Source of the DNA: Flectobacillus longus
Lineage (GTDB): Bacteria > Bacteroidota > Bacteroidia > Cytophagales > Spirosomataceae
DNA length: 64,000 nt
Direction of reading: 5' to 3'
NCBI RefSeq assembly: GCF_030056705.1
Contig: NZ_JASHIC010000013.1
Location: forward strand, 62,001 to 126,000
The notes under the pieces are model-generated. The model was not told the origin of the DNA and searched no databases. It saw only the letters and a list, made by a program, of their open reading frames with translations. The translations under genes and the position numbers were made by a program. Shown here piece by piece: positions 18,437-27,000 of this stretch; the stretch's first letter is position 1, and each line of letters opens with the position of its first letter.

Positions 18437-18482
18437 GTGTTTAGTTTTTGGACATTGAACCAGCTTTTCATAAACTAAACAC
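18437..18482 (+). promoter_or_regulatory. Inverted repeat just upstream of fur
   Basis: Eleven-base perfect arms (GTGTTTAGTTT and complement), 24 bases apart, end 15 bases before the fur start codon. If transcribed, the arms would form a hairpin close to the ribosome-binding region; as DNA they could be an operator. Either is inference. Confidence 0.4.
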
Positions 18483-18497
18483 CGAAGCCATTAAACA

Positions 18498-18998
18498 ATG
18501 CCATCAAACGCTAATTTGGAGGCTGTAAAGAAAATTTTTACAGCATATCTTGAGAATAAAGGGCTGAGAAAAACGCCAGAACGCTTTGCGATTTTGGAAG
18601 AGATTTACTCACGTGACGACCATTTTGATGTGGAGGAGCTTTATATTTCGATGAAGAATAAGAAGTATCAGGTTTCGCGTGCAACTGTATATAATACCTT
18701 AGATGTATTAGTAGAATGTGATTTGGTTTCCAAACATCAATTTGGTAGAAATATCGCACAATATGAAAAATCTTATGGTCGTCGCCAACATGACCACTTG
18801 ATTTGTACAGATTGTCATCATGTAACTGAGTTTTGCGACCCACGTGTTCAAACAATTCAGTCGATGGTGGGCGAAATGCTACAATTCAATGTAATGCACC
18901 ATTCGTTGATTTTTTATGGTTCATGTACCAAAACGGATTGTGAACACAAAAAAGCTCTTCAACAACAGCTTTCTGTTAATGGCGAATCTGACCATTAG
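18498..18998 (+). CDS. fur: Fur family metal-responsive repressor
   Basis: The 166-residue protein has an N-terminal winged helix (about 12-85; recognition region [13 protein letters not shown]) and a C-terminal dimerisation domain with metal sites. These are His98-Asp99-His100 in RRQHDHL, Cys103 and Cys106 in CTDC, and Cys143/Cys148 in CTKTDC. Two cysteine pairs suggest a structural zinc site. Fur proteins repress iron-uptake genes when Fe(II) is bound. The family also has Zur and PerR members, so the metal is inferred. It is cytosolic; an inverted repeat ahead of the gene may allow self-control. Confidence 0.9.
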   Translation: MPSNANLEAVKKIFTAYLENKGLRKTPERFAILEEIYSRDDHFDVEELYISMKNKKYQVSRATVYNTLDVLVECDLVSKHQFGRNIAQYEKSYGRRQHDHLICTDCHHVTEFCDPRVQTIQSMVGEMLQFNVMHHSLIFYGSCTKTDCEHKKALQQQLSVNGESDH

Positions 18999-19002
18999 AA
19001 AG

Positions 19003-19044
19003 GAATTCTCTGGAGTATCATAAGTATAATACCTCAGAGAATTC
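19003..19044 (+). terminator. Hairpin after fur
   Basis: GAATTCTCTG and CAGAGAATTC form a 10-base stem with further pairing inside. There is no clear T run, so this may be a weak terminator or an mRNA-stabilising hairpin. Confidence 0.5.
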
Positions 19045-19088
19045 TCAAATTTCCTCTGTAGATAAGGGCTTTTCCTAATAAGATTAGT

Positions 19089-19096
19089 TATCTTTG
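19089..19096 (+). promoter_or_regulatory. Possible -7 box (TATCTTTG) for purA
   Basis: TATCTTTG matches the Bacteroidota TAnnTTTG consensus 85 bases before the purA start. The -33 element is not evident. The leader after it has two GC-rich words around GGCCTGT and GTAGCCTGTG that could pair with CAGGC at 19112. Confidence 0.4.
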
Positions 19097-19180
19097 CCTT
19101 TCATTTTGTACCGCAGGCAATGGCCTGTAAAATTTCGTAACTCTAAATACGGGCGTAGCCTGTGATACCAAGTAATAAAA

Positions 19181-20461
19181 ATGGCAGTAGATGTATTGTT
19201 GGGTTTGCAGTGGGGCGATGAAGGTAAAGGTAAGATCGTTGACGTTTTAGCTCCTAAATATCAAGTTGTTGCCCGCTTTCAAGGTGGCCCTAATGCTGGA
19301 CACACATTAGAATTCGACGGATTCAAACATGTTTTGCATCAAATTCCTTCAGGAATTTTTCGTCAAGAGGTTCAAAACATCATCGGTAACGGTGTGGTTC
19401 TTGACCCAATCATCTTCAAAAAAGAAATCGATGGTCTTGCAAAGTACAATTTGAGCTTGCAACAAAACCTCGAAGTTTCAAAAAAAGCTTCTATTATCCT
19501 TCCTACTCACCGCTTGCTAGATGCAGCTTACGAAAAAGCTAAAGGTGACGCCAAAATCGGATCTACTCTAAAAGGTATCGGTCCTACTTACACAGATAAA
19601 ATTTCTCGTCAAGGTTTGCGTGTTGGAGATATTATTTCACCAAACTTTAAAGCAAAATATGATGCGCTTGTAGCTCGTCATAAGGGTATTTTAGATGTTT
19701 ATCAGTTTGAATATGATTTGACTGCTGCTGAACAAGAGTTCTTCGAAGCTGTTGAATTTATGAAACAATTCAACTTGGTAGATTCTGAATATTCTGTAAA
19801 CAATGCTTTGGCAGAAGGAAAAACTATCTTGGCTGAAGGTGCTCAAGGCTCTTTGCTTGATGTAGATTTTGGTTCGTATCCTTTCGTAACTTCTTCAAAT
19901 ACTGTTACAGCAGGTGCTTGTACAGGTTTGGGCGTTGCTCCAAAAAACATTGGTGAGGTTTATGGTATCTTCAAAGCTTATGCGACACGTGTTGGTTCAG
20001 GTCCTTTCCCTACGGAATTGCTTGACGAGGTAGGTGAACGTATGCGTCAAGAAGGTCGTGAGTTTGGTTCAACTACAGGTCGTCCTCGTCGTTGTGGATG
20101 GATTGATCTTCCTGCATTGAAATATGCGATGATGATCAATGGCGTTACACAATTAGTCATGATGAAGGTTGACGTATTGAATATTTTCGAAGAGATCAAC
20201 ATTTGTACGGCTTACAAATTGCCAGATGGTACTATCACTGAGCAATTGCCTTACGATTTAACAGATACACAAGTAGAGCCTATCTACGAAACATTGAAAG
20301 GATGGAACACGTCTTTGGCTGGCTTAAGAACTTTCGAAAGCCTTCCTGCTGAATTGACAGGCTATATTGCTTTCTTGGAAGAAAAATTAGGCTTACCAAT
20401 CAACTTTATCTCTACTGGTCCTGACCGTGATGAGTGTGTGTTGAGAGGTGCGTTAGCATAA
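19181..20461 (+). CDS. purA: Adenylosuccinate synthetase
   Basis: PurA joins IMP and aspartate with GTP in the first committed step to AMP. The 426-residue length is normal. GWGDEGKGK-type P-loop residues are at 12-18 with catalytic Asp13, GGPNAGHT gives the catalytic histidine near 41, and KGIGPTYTDK, GAQGSLLDVDFG and TTGRPRRCGW are further family signatures. It is a cytosolic homodimer. It is transcribed alone from a leader of about 80 bases and ends at a strong two-way terminator. Codon use is typical of a highly expressed gene (many CGT arginines). Confidence 0.98.
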   Translation: MAVDVLLGLQWGDEGKGKIVDVLAPKYQVVARFQGGPNAGHTLEFDGFKHVLHQIPSGIFRQEVQNIIGNGVVLDPIIFKKEIDGLAKYNLSLQQNLEVSKKASIILPTHRLLDAAYEKAKGDAKIGSTLKGIGPTYTDKISRQGLRVGDIISPNFKAKYDALVARHKGILDVYQFEYDLTAAEQEFFEAVEFMKQFNLVDSEYSVNNALAEGKTILAEGAQGSLLDVDFGSYPFVTSSNTVTAGACTGLGVAPKNIGEVYGIFKAYATRVGSGPFPTELLDEVGERMRQEGREFGSTTGRPRRCGWIDLPALKYAMMINGVTQLVMMKVDVLNIFEEINICTAYKLPDGTITEQLPYDLTDTQVEPIYETLKGWNTSLAGLRTFESLPAELTGYIAFLEEKLGLPINFISTGPDRDECVLRGALA

Positions 20462-20557
20462 ACTATCGACTTAGGGCTTTTAGCAGTAAGCTAATTGCTA
20501 AGTTTGACATGAGTCATTTCTAATTTTAGAACTGAGCTTATTGTCAAACTATTCATC

Positions 20558-20596
20558 AAAAAAGGCGTTCGAAATGAGTTTTCGAACGCCTTTTTT
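20558..20596. terminator. Two-way terminator between purA and the Nudix gene
   Basis: Perfect arms AAAAAAGGCGTTCGAAA and complement enclose a short loop, with A and T runs on both sides, so it can act in both directions. A near-identical hairpin with compensating base changes lies at 47813-47853. Confidence 0.9.
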
Positions 20597-20653
20597 GATA
20601 GTCTCTTAAAAAACACCTCTTTAGATGCAAAATTTGGTGTATCTGCAAATGAA

Positions 20654-20685
20654 ATTCATCTTAAAATAATCACTCATGCACTCAA
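20654..20685. repeat. AATAATCACTC-type dispersed repeat
   Basis: Thirty-one of 32 bases match, in reverse orientation, the stretch 62636-62667 downstream of the TMTC-like gene. It lies in the spacer after purA and has no coding potential. Confidence 0.6.
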
Positions 20686-20700
20686 TCACCAATCACTCGA

Positions 20701-21273
20701 TTAGAAATTTTTATGTAGTTGTAAATACTGCAACAACATAATTGTTTTTCCATCTTTTATTTCGCCTGTTTTTACCATATCTAAGGCCTGCTCAAAAGGT
20801 AATTCAAGGACATCTATTTCTTCGTCTTCAACTCCCCCACCTTCATTTGCAACGTCTTCTTGTGAATACTCAGCAATAAAGAAATATAAAATTTCAGTTA
20901 CCGAACCTGGACTCATATAGGCTTCAAAAACTTTTTCTACTTCCGAAATACGATAACCCGTTTCTTCCTCAGTTTCTCGCTTGATAGCAGTTTCAGGCTC
21001 ATCTTGGTCGAGCAAGCCTGCGCAAGCTTCGATAAGCATTCCGTCTTTGTTGCCATTGACATAAGTGGGAATTCTAAATTGTCGAGTCAAAATCACCGTT
21101 TTTTTCTGACTATTGTATAAAAGAATGGTAGCGCCATTACCTCGGTCATAAACCTCACGAGATTGGGTTTCGACAATGCCATTTTTGCGTTGATATTCAA
21201 ACGTATATTTTTTTAAAATGTACCAATTGTCAGACAAAAGCTTTTCGTCGATAATTTTGATGGAAGAAGTCAT
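20701..21273 (-). CDS. Nudix hydrolase, NudK-like (GDP-mannose pyrophosphatase type)
   Basis: The 190-residue protein has a Nudix box in which [20 protein letters not shown] closely follows the NudK pattern rather than the canonical spacing. The following segment [21 protein letters not shown] is also NudK-like. E. coli NudK hydrolyses GDP-mannose and related nucleotide sugars to GMP and the sugar phosphate with Mg2+. A role in sugar-nucleotide turnover is therefore likely but not proven. It is cytosolic, and divergent from the DeoR regulator 71 bases away, which could regulate it. Confidence 0.87.
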   Translation of the reverse strand: MTSSIKIIDEKLLSDNWYILKKYTFEYQRKNGIVETQSREVYDRGNGATILLYNSQKKTVILTRQFRIPTYVNGNKDGMLIEACAGLLDQDEPETAIKRETEEETGYRISEVEKVFEAYMSPGSVTEILYFFIAEYSQEDVANEGGGVEDEEIDVLELPFEQALDMVKTGEIKDGKTIMLLQYLQLHKNF

Positions 21274-21344
21274 AAAACAAATTTGATTATTTTTGATTAA
21301 AAATGATTATTTTTGATTAATTATTCAAAACAACTAAATTTTCT

Positions 21345-22097
21345 ATGAATTACCAACTCCGCAAACAGCTTATTTTACAAACGGTCGAAGAAAAAGGCTC
21401 GGTGGAAGTCAAGGACTTAGCCGAATTGTTACAAACTTCTGAGATTACAGTTCGAAGAGATTTGGCAACCTTGTCAGAGCAAGGTCTTTTGTATCGCACA
21501 CATGGCGGAGCTATGAAGATGAGTTTGGTACAAGCGCCTACGAGTTTTGCCAACAAGTCCACTAGCCGCATGGCTGAGAAAGACTATATCTGCCAAAAAG
21601 CTAGTCAATTAATACAAGAAGGTGATGTGATATTTTTGGATTGCGGAAGTACTGTATCTCGTTTATGCCAATTTATCAAACATAAACGCATCAAAGTCAT
21701 CACTAATTCGTTGCCAATTGTGTATGAATTAATGGGGACAGAGGTATCCGTAAATCTTATTGGTGGAGAACTGGACGCAGAGCGACAAGCCATTCATGGA
21801 ACAATTGCACTAGAGCATATCGCTCGTTATCAAGCTAATAAAGCATTTTTAGGAATCGATGGTATTTCGTTGGCTAGAGGACTGAGTGCAGCCTCCGAAA
21901 AGGAAGCTAGTATTGCGACAGCTCTTGCCCAGCATGCACAAGAAGTCATTTTATTATGCGATGCCTCTAAGCTCGAAAAAGAAGCTTATCTACAATTTGC
22001 TTCCTTCGATATGCTCGATATATTGATTACTGATGCCTCAGCAGATAAGGAGTTATTGGTAAAGTATGAGCAAAAAGGCTTAAAAATTATTTGTTAG
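21345..22097 (+). CDS. DeoR family transcriptional regulator
   Basis: The 250-residue protein has an N-terminal DeoR-type helix-turn-helix (about 1-57; EVKDLAELLQTSEITVRRDL then YRTHGGA) and a C-terminal sugar-phosphate sensor domain (about 75-235). The sensor carries the family marks IFLDCGSTVSRL, VITNSLPIV, LIGGELD and LLCDASKL. DeoR regulators repress sugar-catabolism genes and release DNA on binding a phosphorylated sugar. The effector is unknown. The divergent Nudix gene is a plausible target. Confidence 0.92.
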   Translation: MNYQLRKQLILQTVEEKGSVEVKDLAELLQTSEITVRRDLATLSEQGLLYRTHGGAMKMSLVQAPTSFANKSTSRMAEKDYICQKASQLIQEGDVIFLDCGSTVSRLCQFIKHKRIKVITNSLPIVYELMGTEVSVNLIGGELDAERQAIHGTIALEHIARYQANKAFLGIDGISLARGLSAASEKEASIATALAQHAQEVILLCDASKLEKEAYLQFASFDMLDILITDASADKELLVKYEQKGLKIIC

Positions 22098-22199
22098 TAT
22101 CTCGATAAGTAGGGTTTTTCTAAAAGCTATTCCGATATTTGTATATTGGTTAGAGATATACCCACATTCTCTAATAATATCACTTTTTCTAGGAGTCAC

Positions 22200-22748
22200 A
22201 TGGATAAATCTTTTTTACAATATCTTTTTTCAGAAGACATTATTTACAAAATTCCTGCTAATACAGAGAACAAACAAGACCTTACGGTTCCTGTTGTAAA
22301 AGTATCTGAAGAAATTCAACCAGAAAAAGTACAAAAAACCGTAGCGCCACCAACACCTGCTCCTGTGGCGAGCGTGCCAGACTTTATCCCATATAATCCT
22401 AAAAATCAGGTGTTGATTCTGGTCGATAATATCAATCAAGAAGAAATGGAGCTTTTGGGGAAAATCCTGGGGGCAGTTCAATTGCAAATCAACCAAGTAG
22501 ACTTATTGGACTTATCAAAAGTAGGCGATACGAGTCTAAAAAATATTTTGACTCAAAAATCACTGCGACAACTACTTACCTTTGGAGTATCTTTATTCAG
22601 AATACAATTAGAGATTCCTCTCACACCCTATCAGATTCGAGAAGTGCAAGGCGTAAGATTTTTGTATTCAGATGCTTTAGGAGAAATCAAAGACGACGTG
22701 ACACGCAAAAAAGCCCTTTGGTCAGCAATGAAAGCGTTTTTTGCTTAA
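22200..22748 (+). CDS. Uncharacterised protein with HolD-like (DNA polymerase III psi) features
   Basis: I choose ATG 22200, preceded by AGGAG five bases away, giving 182 residues (MDKSFLQYLFSED); the frame upstream looks non-coding. After a Pro/Val-rich linker (about 40-65) comes an alpha/beta domain with VLILVDNINQEEMELLGKIL and ending TRKKALWSAMKAFF. Order and ending resemble gamma-proteobacterial HolD, which ends in a similar ALW motif and joins the clamp loader to SSB. The resemblance is by eye and weak, so I give no name. It converges with tsaD over a shared terminator. Confidence 0.55.
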   Translation: MDKSFLQYLFSEDIIYKIPANTENKQDLTVPVVKVSEEIQPEKVQKTVAPPTPAPVASVPDFIPYNPKNQVLILVDNINQEEMELLGKILGAVQLQINQVDLLDLSKVGDTSLKNILTQKSLRQLLTFGVSLFRIQLEIPLTPYQIREVQGVRFLYSDALGEIKDDVTRKKALWSAMKAFFA

Positions 22749-22753
22749 AAGTA

Positions 22754-22791
22754 AAAGCGTTTTGAATGAAAAAAATCACTCAAAACGCTTT
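22754..22791. terminator. Two-way terminator
   Basis: AAAGCGTTTTGA and its exact complement form a 12-base stem with a 14-base loop between two convergent genes. A T-rich run follows on the plus strand and a weaker one on the minus strand. Confidence 0.75.
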
Positions 22792-22806
22792 ATTTATTAC
22801 ATCATT

Positions 22807-23805
22807 TTACCATGCCATTCGTGGCATAGGACTTACATCCTGACCACAAAATTCACCTTTCTCTGCTTTGAAATGTGCCGCCATTGCAATCATCCCGGCG
22901 TTGTCGGTGCAATATTGAAATTGAGGAATATATACATTCCAACCTAGCTCCTCTCCTAGTCGCTGTAATTCGGCACGCAAGCCTGAATTGGCCGACACCC
23001 CACCAGCAATCGCAATATCTTTAATTTTGTATTGCTTAGCTGCTTTTTTGAGTTTTTGAAGCAAAATTTTAATCAAGGTATGTTGCATCGAAGCACAAAT
23101 ATCCTTGATATTTTCCTCAACAAAATTAGGGTTCTTGGCTGTTTCTTTCTGTAAAAAGTACAAAAACGCTGTTTTGATTCCAGAGAAAGAATAATTCAAT
23201 CCTTGCATTTCGACCATCGGAAACTCAAAGCGCAATGGGTTACCTTCTTTGGCATATTTATCGATTAACGGTCCGCCGGGATAGGGCAAATTCAACAGTT
23301 TTGCCGTTTTGTCAAAAGCTTCACCAACGGCGTCGTCTTGGGTTTCGCCAATAATTTCCATGTCGAGTGGCGAACGAACAAACACAATTTGTGTATGACC
23401 ACCGCTTACAGTCAGACAAAGGAATGGAAACTGAGGCTTTGGCTCATCGATAAAATGCGCCAAAACGTGAGCTTGCATGTGGTGTACATCTATCAATGGA
23501 ATATTTAAACCAAGCGCCAAAGCTTTGGCGAAAGAAGTACCCACTAATAAAGAGCCCAAAAGACCTGGTCCACGCGTGAAAGCTATGGCATTTAGGTCAG
23601 ATTTTGTTATCTTCGCCGTGGCTAAAGCTTCGGCTACTACAGGCACAATATGTTGCTGGTGGGCACGGCTGGCAAGTTCGGGAACAACGCCGCCCCATTT
23701 TTGATGTATGGCTTGGCTTGCGACAATATTGGAATGAAGTTTGCCATCAATAATAACGGCTGCTGAACTGTCGTCGCAAGAGGATTCTATCGCTAAAATG
23801 GTCAT
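22807..23805 (-). CDS. tsaD: tRNA N6-adenosine threonylcarbamoyltransferase
   Basis: TsaD transfers the threonylcarbamoyl group to A37 of tRNAs that read ANN codons, together with TsaB and TsaE. The 332-residue protein shows the ASKHA fold motifs: AIESSCDDSSAAV at the start, GPGLLGSLLVG, the iron-binding VHHMQAH with His109 and His113, SGGHTQIV, and CTDNAGMIA with the third metal ligand near the C-terminus. It is cytosolic and divergent from the tamB-like gene, an arrangement I recall as common in Bacteroidota. Confidence 0.97.
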   Translation of the reverse strand: MTILAIESSCDDSSAAVIIDGKLHSNIVASQAIHQKWGGVVPELASRAHQQHIVPVVAEALATAKITKSDLNAIAFTRGPGLLGSLLVGTSFAKALALGLNIPLIDVHHMQAHVLAHFIDEPKPQFPFLCLTVSGGHTQIVFVRSPLDMEIIGETQDDAVGEAFDKTAKLLNLPYPGGPLIDKYAKEGNPLRFEFPMVEMQGLNYSFSGIKTAFLYFLQKETAKNPNFVEENIKDICASMQHTLIKILLQKLKKAAKQYKIKDIAIAGGVSANSGLRAELQRLGEELGWNVYIPQFQYCTDNAGMIAMAAHFKAEKGEFCGQDVSPMPRMAW

Positions 23806-24028
23806 GTTTCAAAATTTTTCACAAAGATAACCAATCATTTTCAAAGCTGGTTAACATTGACAAATAGGTAGCTTAGCAACCACGTCAGGTAAACATCTTT
23901 AAACTTAATATACGGCTTTTGCTTCTGTTTCGTTTTAAAAGCATAACATCCAAATCTATCTCTTAGTTTGATTCTGCGGAATATTCCGTTGATTCATATA
24001 CCCAACCCCGATTACCATTTCGAGTTAA

Positions 24029-27000
24029 ATGATTTTCAACGCACTCAAAATATCAACTAAAACAGTCCTTTATGCTTTGGTAGGGGTCATGATTTTGGTT
24101 GTATTGTTGGTTTCGGTGTTGAGAACCTCGTATGTGCAAACGCAACTTGCGCAGTATTTTGCCCCAAAAATTTCGGCAGCCTTAGGCTATCCTATCGAGG
24201 TAGATAAAGTTACGATTCACTTTTTTGACGAAGCTACCCTCGAGGGCGTGCGTGTAAAAGATTATCAAGGTTATCAAATGATTGATATTGAAAAACTAGA
24301 TTTAGATTTTCAACTAAAAAGTTTGGTACAAGATAGCACTCAAAACGTACTCGATTATGTTCGTTTATTCCGTCCAAAGGTAGTTTTGGTCATTGATAAA
24401 AAAGGCGATTTGAATATCGATGAATTTATTCGTCGTATCAACAAGCTTACGGCCTCAAAAGAACCTAAGCCAAAAAATCGTAAACCCTCCCCTTTTATCA
24501 TCCAAGAAGCTGATATTCAGGATGGAATATTTACCTTAAATGATGAATCTGAGCCGTATCTAAATAGTCGAAAATCCTTCGATCATTATCACTTTACACT
24601 TCATGAGCTAGAAGCCCACCTCAATGACTTTACCCTAATTCGAGATACCGTAAGTTTCAAAACTACCTTGAAAGGATATGATCGTTTTTCAAATACAAGA
24701 ATCAAAGAGTTAACGACCAATTTCTTGATTTCGGATACGCAAATGCGTTTTGATAATCTATTGTTGAAGCTAAATAATTCGACCGTTAAAAATCAAATTT
24801 TGATGTCTTTTAAATCTCAAAAAGACTTCAAACATTGGAACTCTAAAGTCAGGATGCGAGCTAATTTTGATTCGACATTTGTGACTTCGGATGACTTGGG
24901 GCGATTTGTCAACGATATGTATGAATTCAAAGACTCATATCATCTGAATGGCAAATTTGATGGTATTGTCAATGATTTTAAGCTCCAAAATTTTGATTTA
25001 TACTTTGGTAAAAAATCAAAACTACGGGGTGATTTTGCCTTTAAAGGTCTTCCTTCTATCTCAAAAGCCGACATGAAATTGTCGATGAAAAAATCTCATG
25101 TACAGGTTGAAGATTTACAAAACTATATTGGTCCTGACCCTGTAAAAGCGATTAAAAAATTTGGTTATGTTAACTTTGATGGCACATTTGCAGGAACAAT
25201 TTCGCAATTTAAAACTACAGGATTACTCGAATCTGAACTTGGAAAATTAGACGTGGATGTAAGTATGGTATTAAAACCAGAGTCTGCCAAATCTACATAT
25301 TCAGGTCTAGTAAAAGCACATGAGTTTAAAATTGGGACTTTACTTGAAGAAACCCTACTAGGAAATGTTTCGTTGAATGGTAAAATTGAGGGGCATGGTT
25401 TTAGTTGGAAAGACTCGGAGCTTCAATTTGATGGCGATATTAATAGTTTGCAGTTTAATAAATACGACTACAAAAATGTGTATGTCAAAGGCAAACTAGC
25501 CAAGCAACTTTTTGATGGTCGGGTGATTGTGAATGATACCAACTTGGTTTTTAACCTTTATGGAAAAGTTGACTTAAGAAATCAAAAAGAACAAGTTGAC
25601 CTTTTTGGCAAACTCACAAAAGCCAATTTGCGGAATCTATTTTTCACCAAAGACGATTGGCGCATTTCTACCTATTTGGATGTTGAATTTGATGGTATCA
25701 ATGTCGATAAGCTGAAAGGGGGAGCTTTGCTATATCATACCGTGTTGGGTTATAATACTCGAAATTTGTATGTAGATACGGTACGATTTACCTCAAAAGT
25801 ATTGCCTCAAGAACGATTATGGTCTTTAGAATCGCCACAAGCGGATGTTGCTTTCAAAGGAAAGTTTTTGCCCTCAAAAGCAACCCAAGATTTGATGCAA
25901 TTAGTCAAAGAATATTCGCTTTATTTTGTGGGTAATGAGCAAGAGCGAAATGACTATTATACTAAAAAACCTTATTTCGTTCCGCTCAATTATGAGATAG
26001 ACTATTTATTGACGTTAAAGGATTTTTATCCTTTTATGGCGCTGGTATATCCTGAGGGAAAAATCTCTAAAAACACCCAATTTAAAGGCAGTTTTGGGAT
26101 TGGCTCGACCTCTACTTTTTCGTTAGAATCAAAGATTGACACCTTGATCTTGGGTAAAAACTATCAATTTTACGGTAGCCATATTGACCTCAACTCTTCC
26201 AAATTTTATAACTCACCTTCGGTGTTAGCATCGGTAGTGTTGAACTCCCAAAAGCAAAAAATCAGCATTCTTGAACCTACCGAAAAGTTTAATTTAGAGG
26301 CCTCTTGGGGCGATGATACAAGCATTCGTTTTACAAGTAAAATTCGCCAGCAAAATACAACCAATGAAGCCACACTCAATGGAACATTGGGCTTTATGCA
26401 AGAAGGTATATCGCTAAAATTCAACAAGTCGGAGTTTAAAGTTTTAGACAAACATTGGCAGATAAATCCCGAAAACCTAGTAACAATTGTGGGGAAAGAT
26501 TTGGGAGCTCAAAACTTTATGATTGCCAATGATGACCAATATATTGCCTTAGATGGAAAAATTTCGGAAGACTCGACCGAGGCCATGAATTTTAAGGCTA
26601 AAAACTTTAGTCTTGAAACGCTAGCTCCTGTTGTAGCCCTAAATATTAGTGGTACCGTCGATGCCGATGTGACGCTCAAAGAAGTATATAAACATATCAA
26701 TGCCGACTCACAACTGAGAATAGAAGGACTTACCCTAGATAATTTTTTGATTGGTAATTTTGAGGGTTCTGGTATTTACGACCAAGAGGCACATATCGTT
26801 CGTTTGGATTATGATCTCGAACGCCTCAATAATCATATCCTAAAGTTTCAGGGAACGTATGACCCTATGCAGGAAAGTAATTCTCTCAATTTGACTGCTA
26901 ATCTGAACCAAACTAGTTTACAAATTTTAGAGCCATTTACCAAAGGAGTTTTCTCTAATCTGAAAGGTACAGCCAGTGGCGATTTGAAGATAACAGGCAA

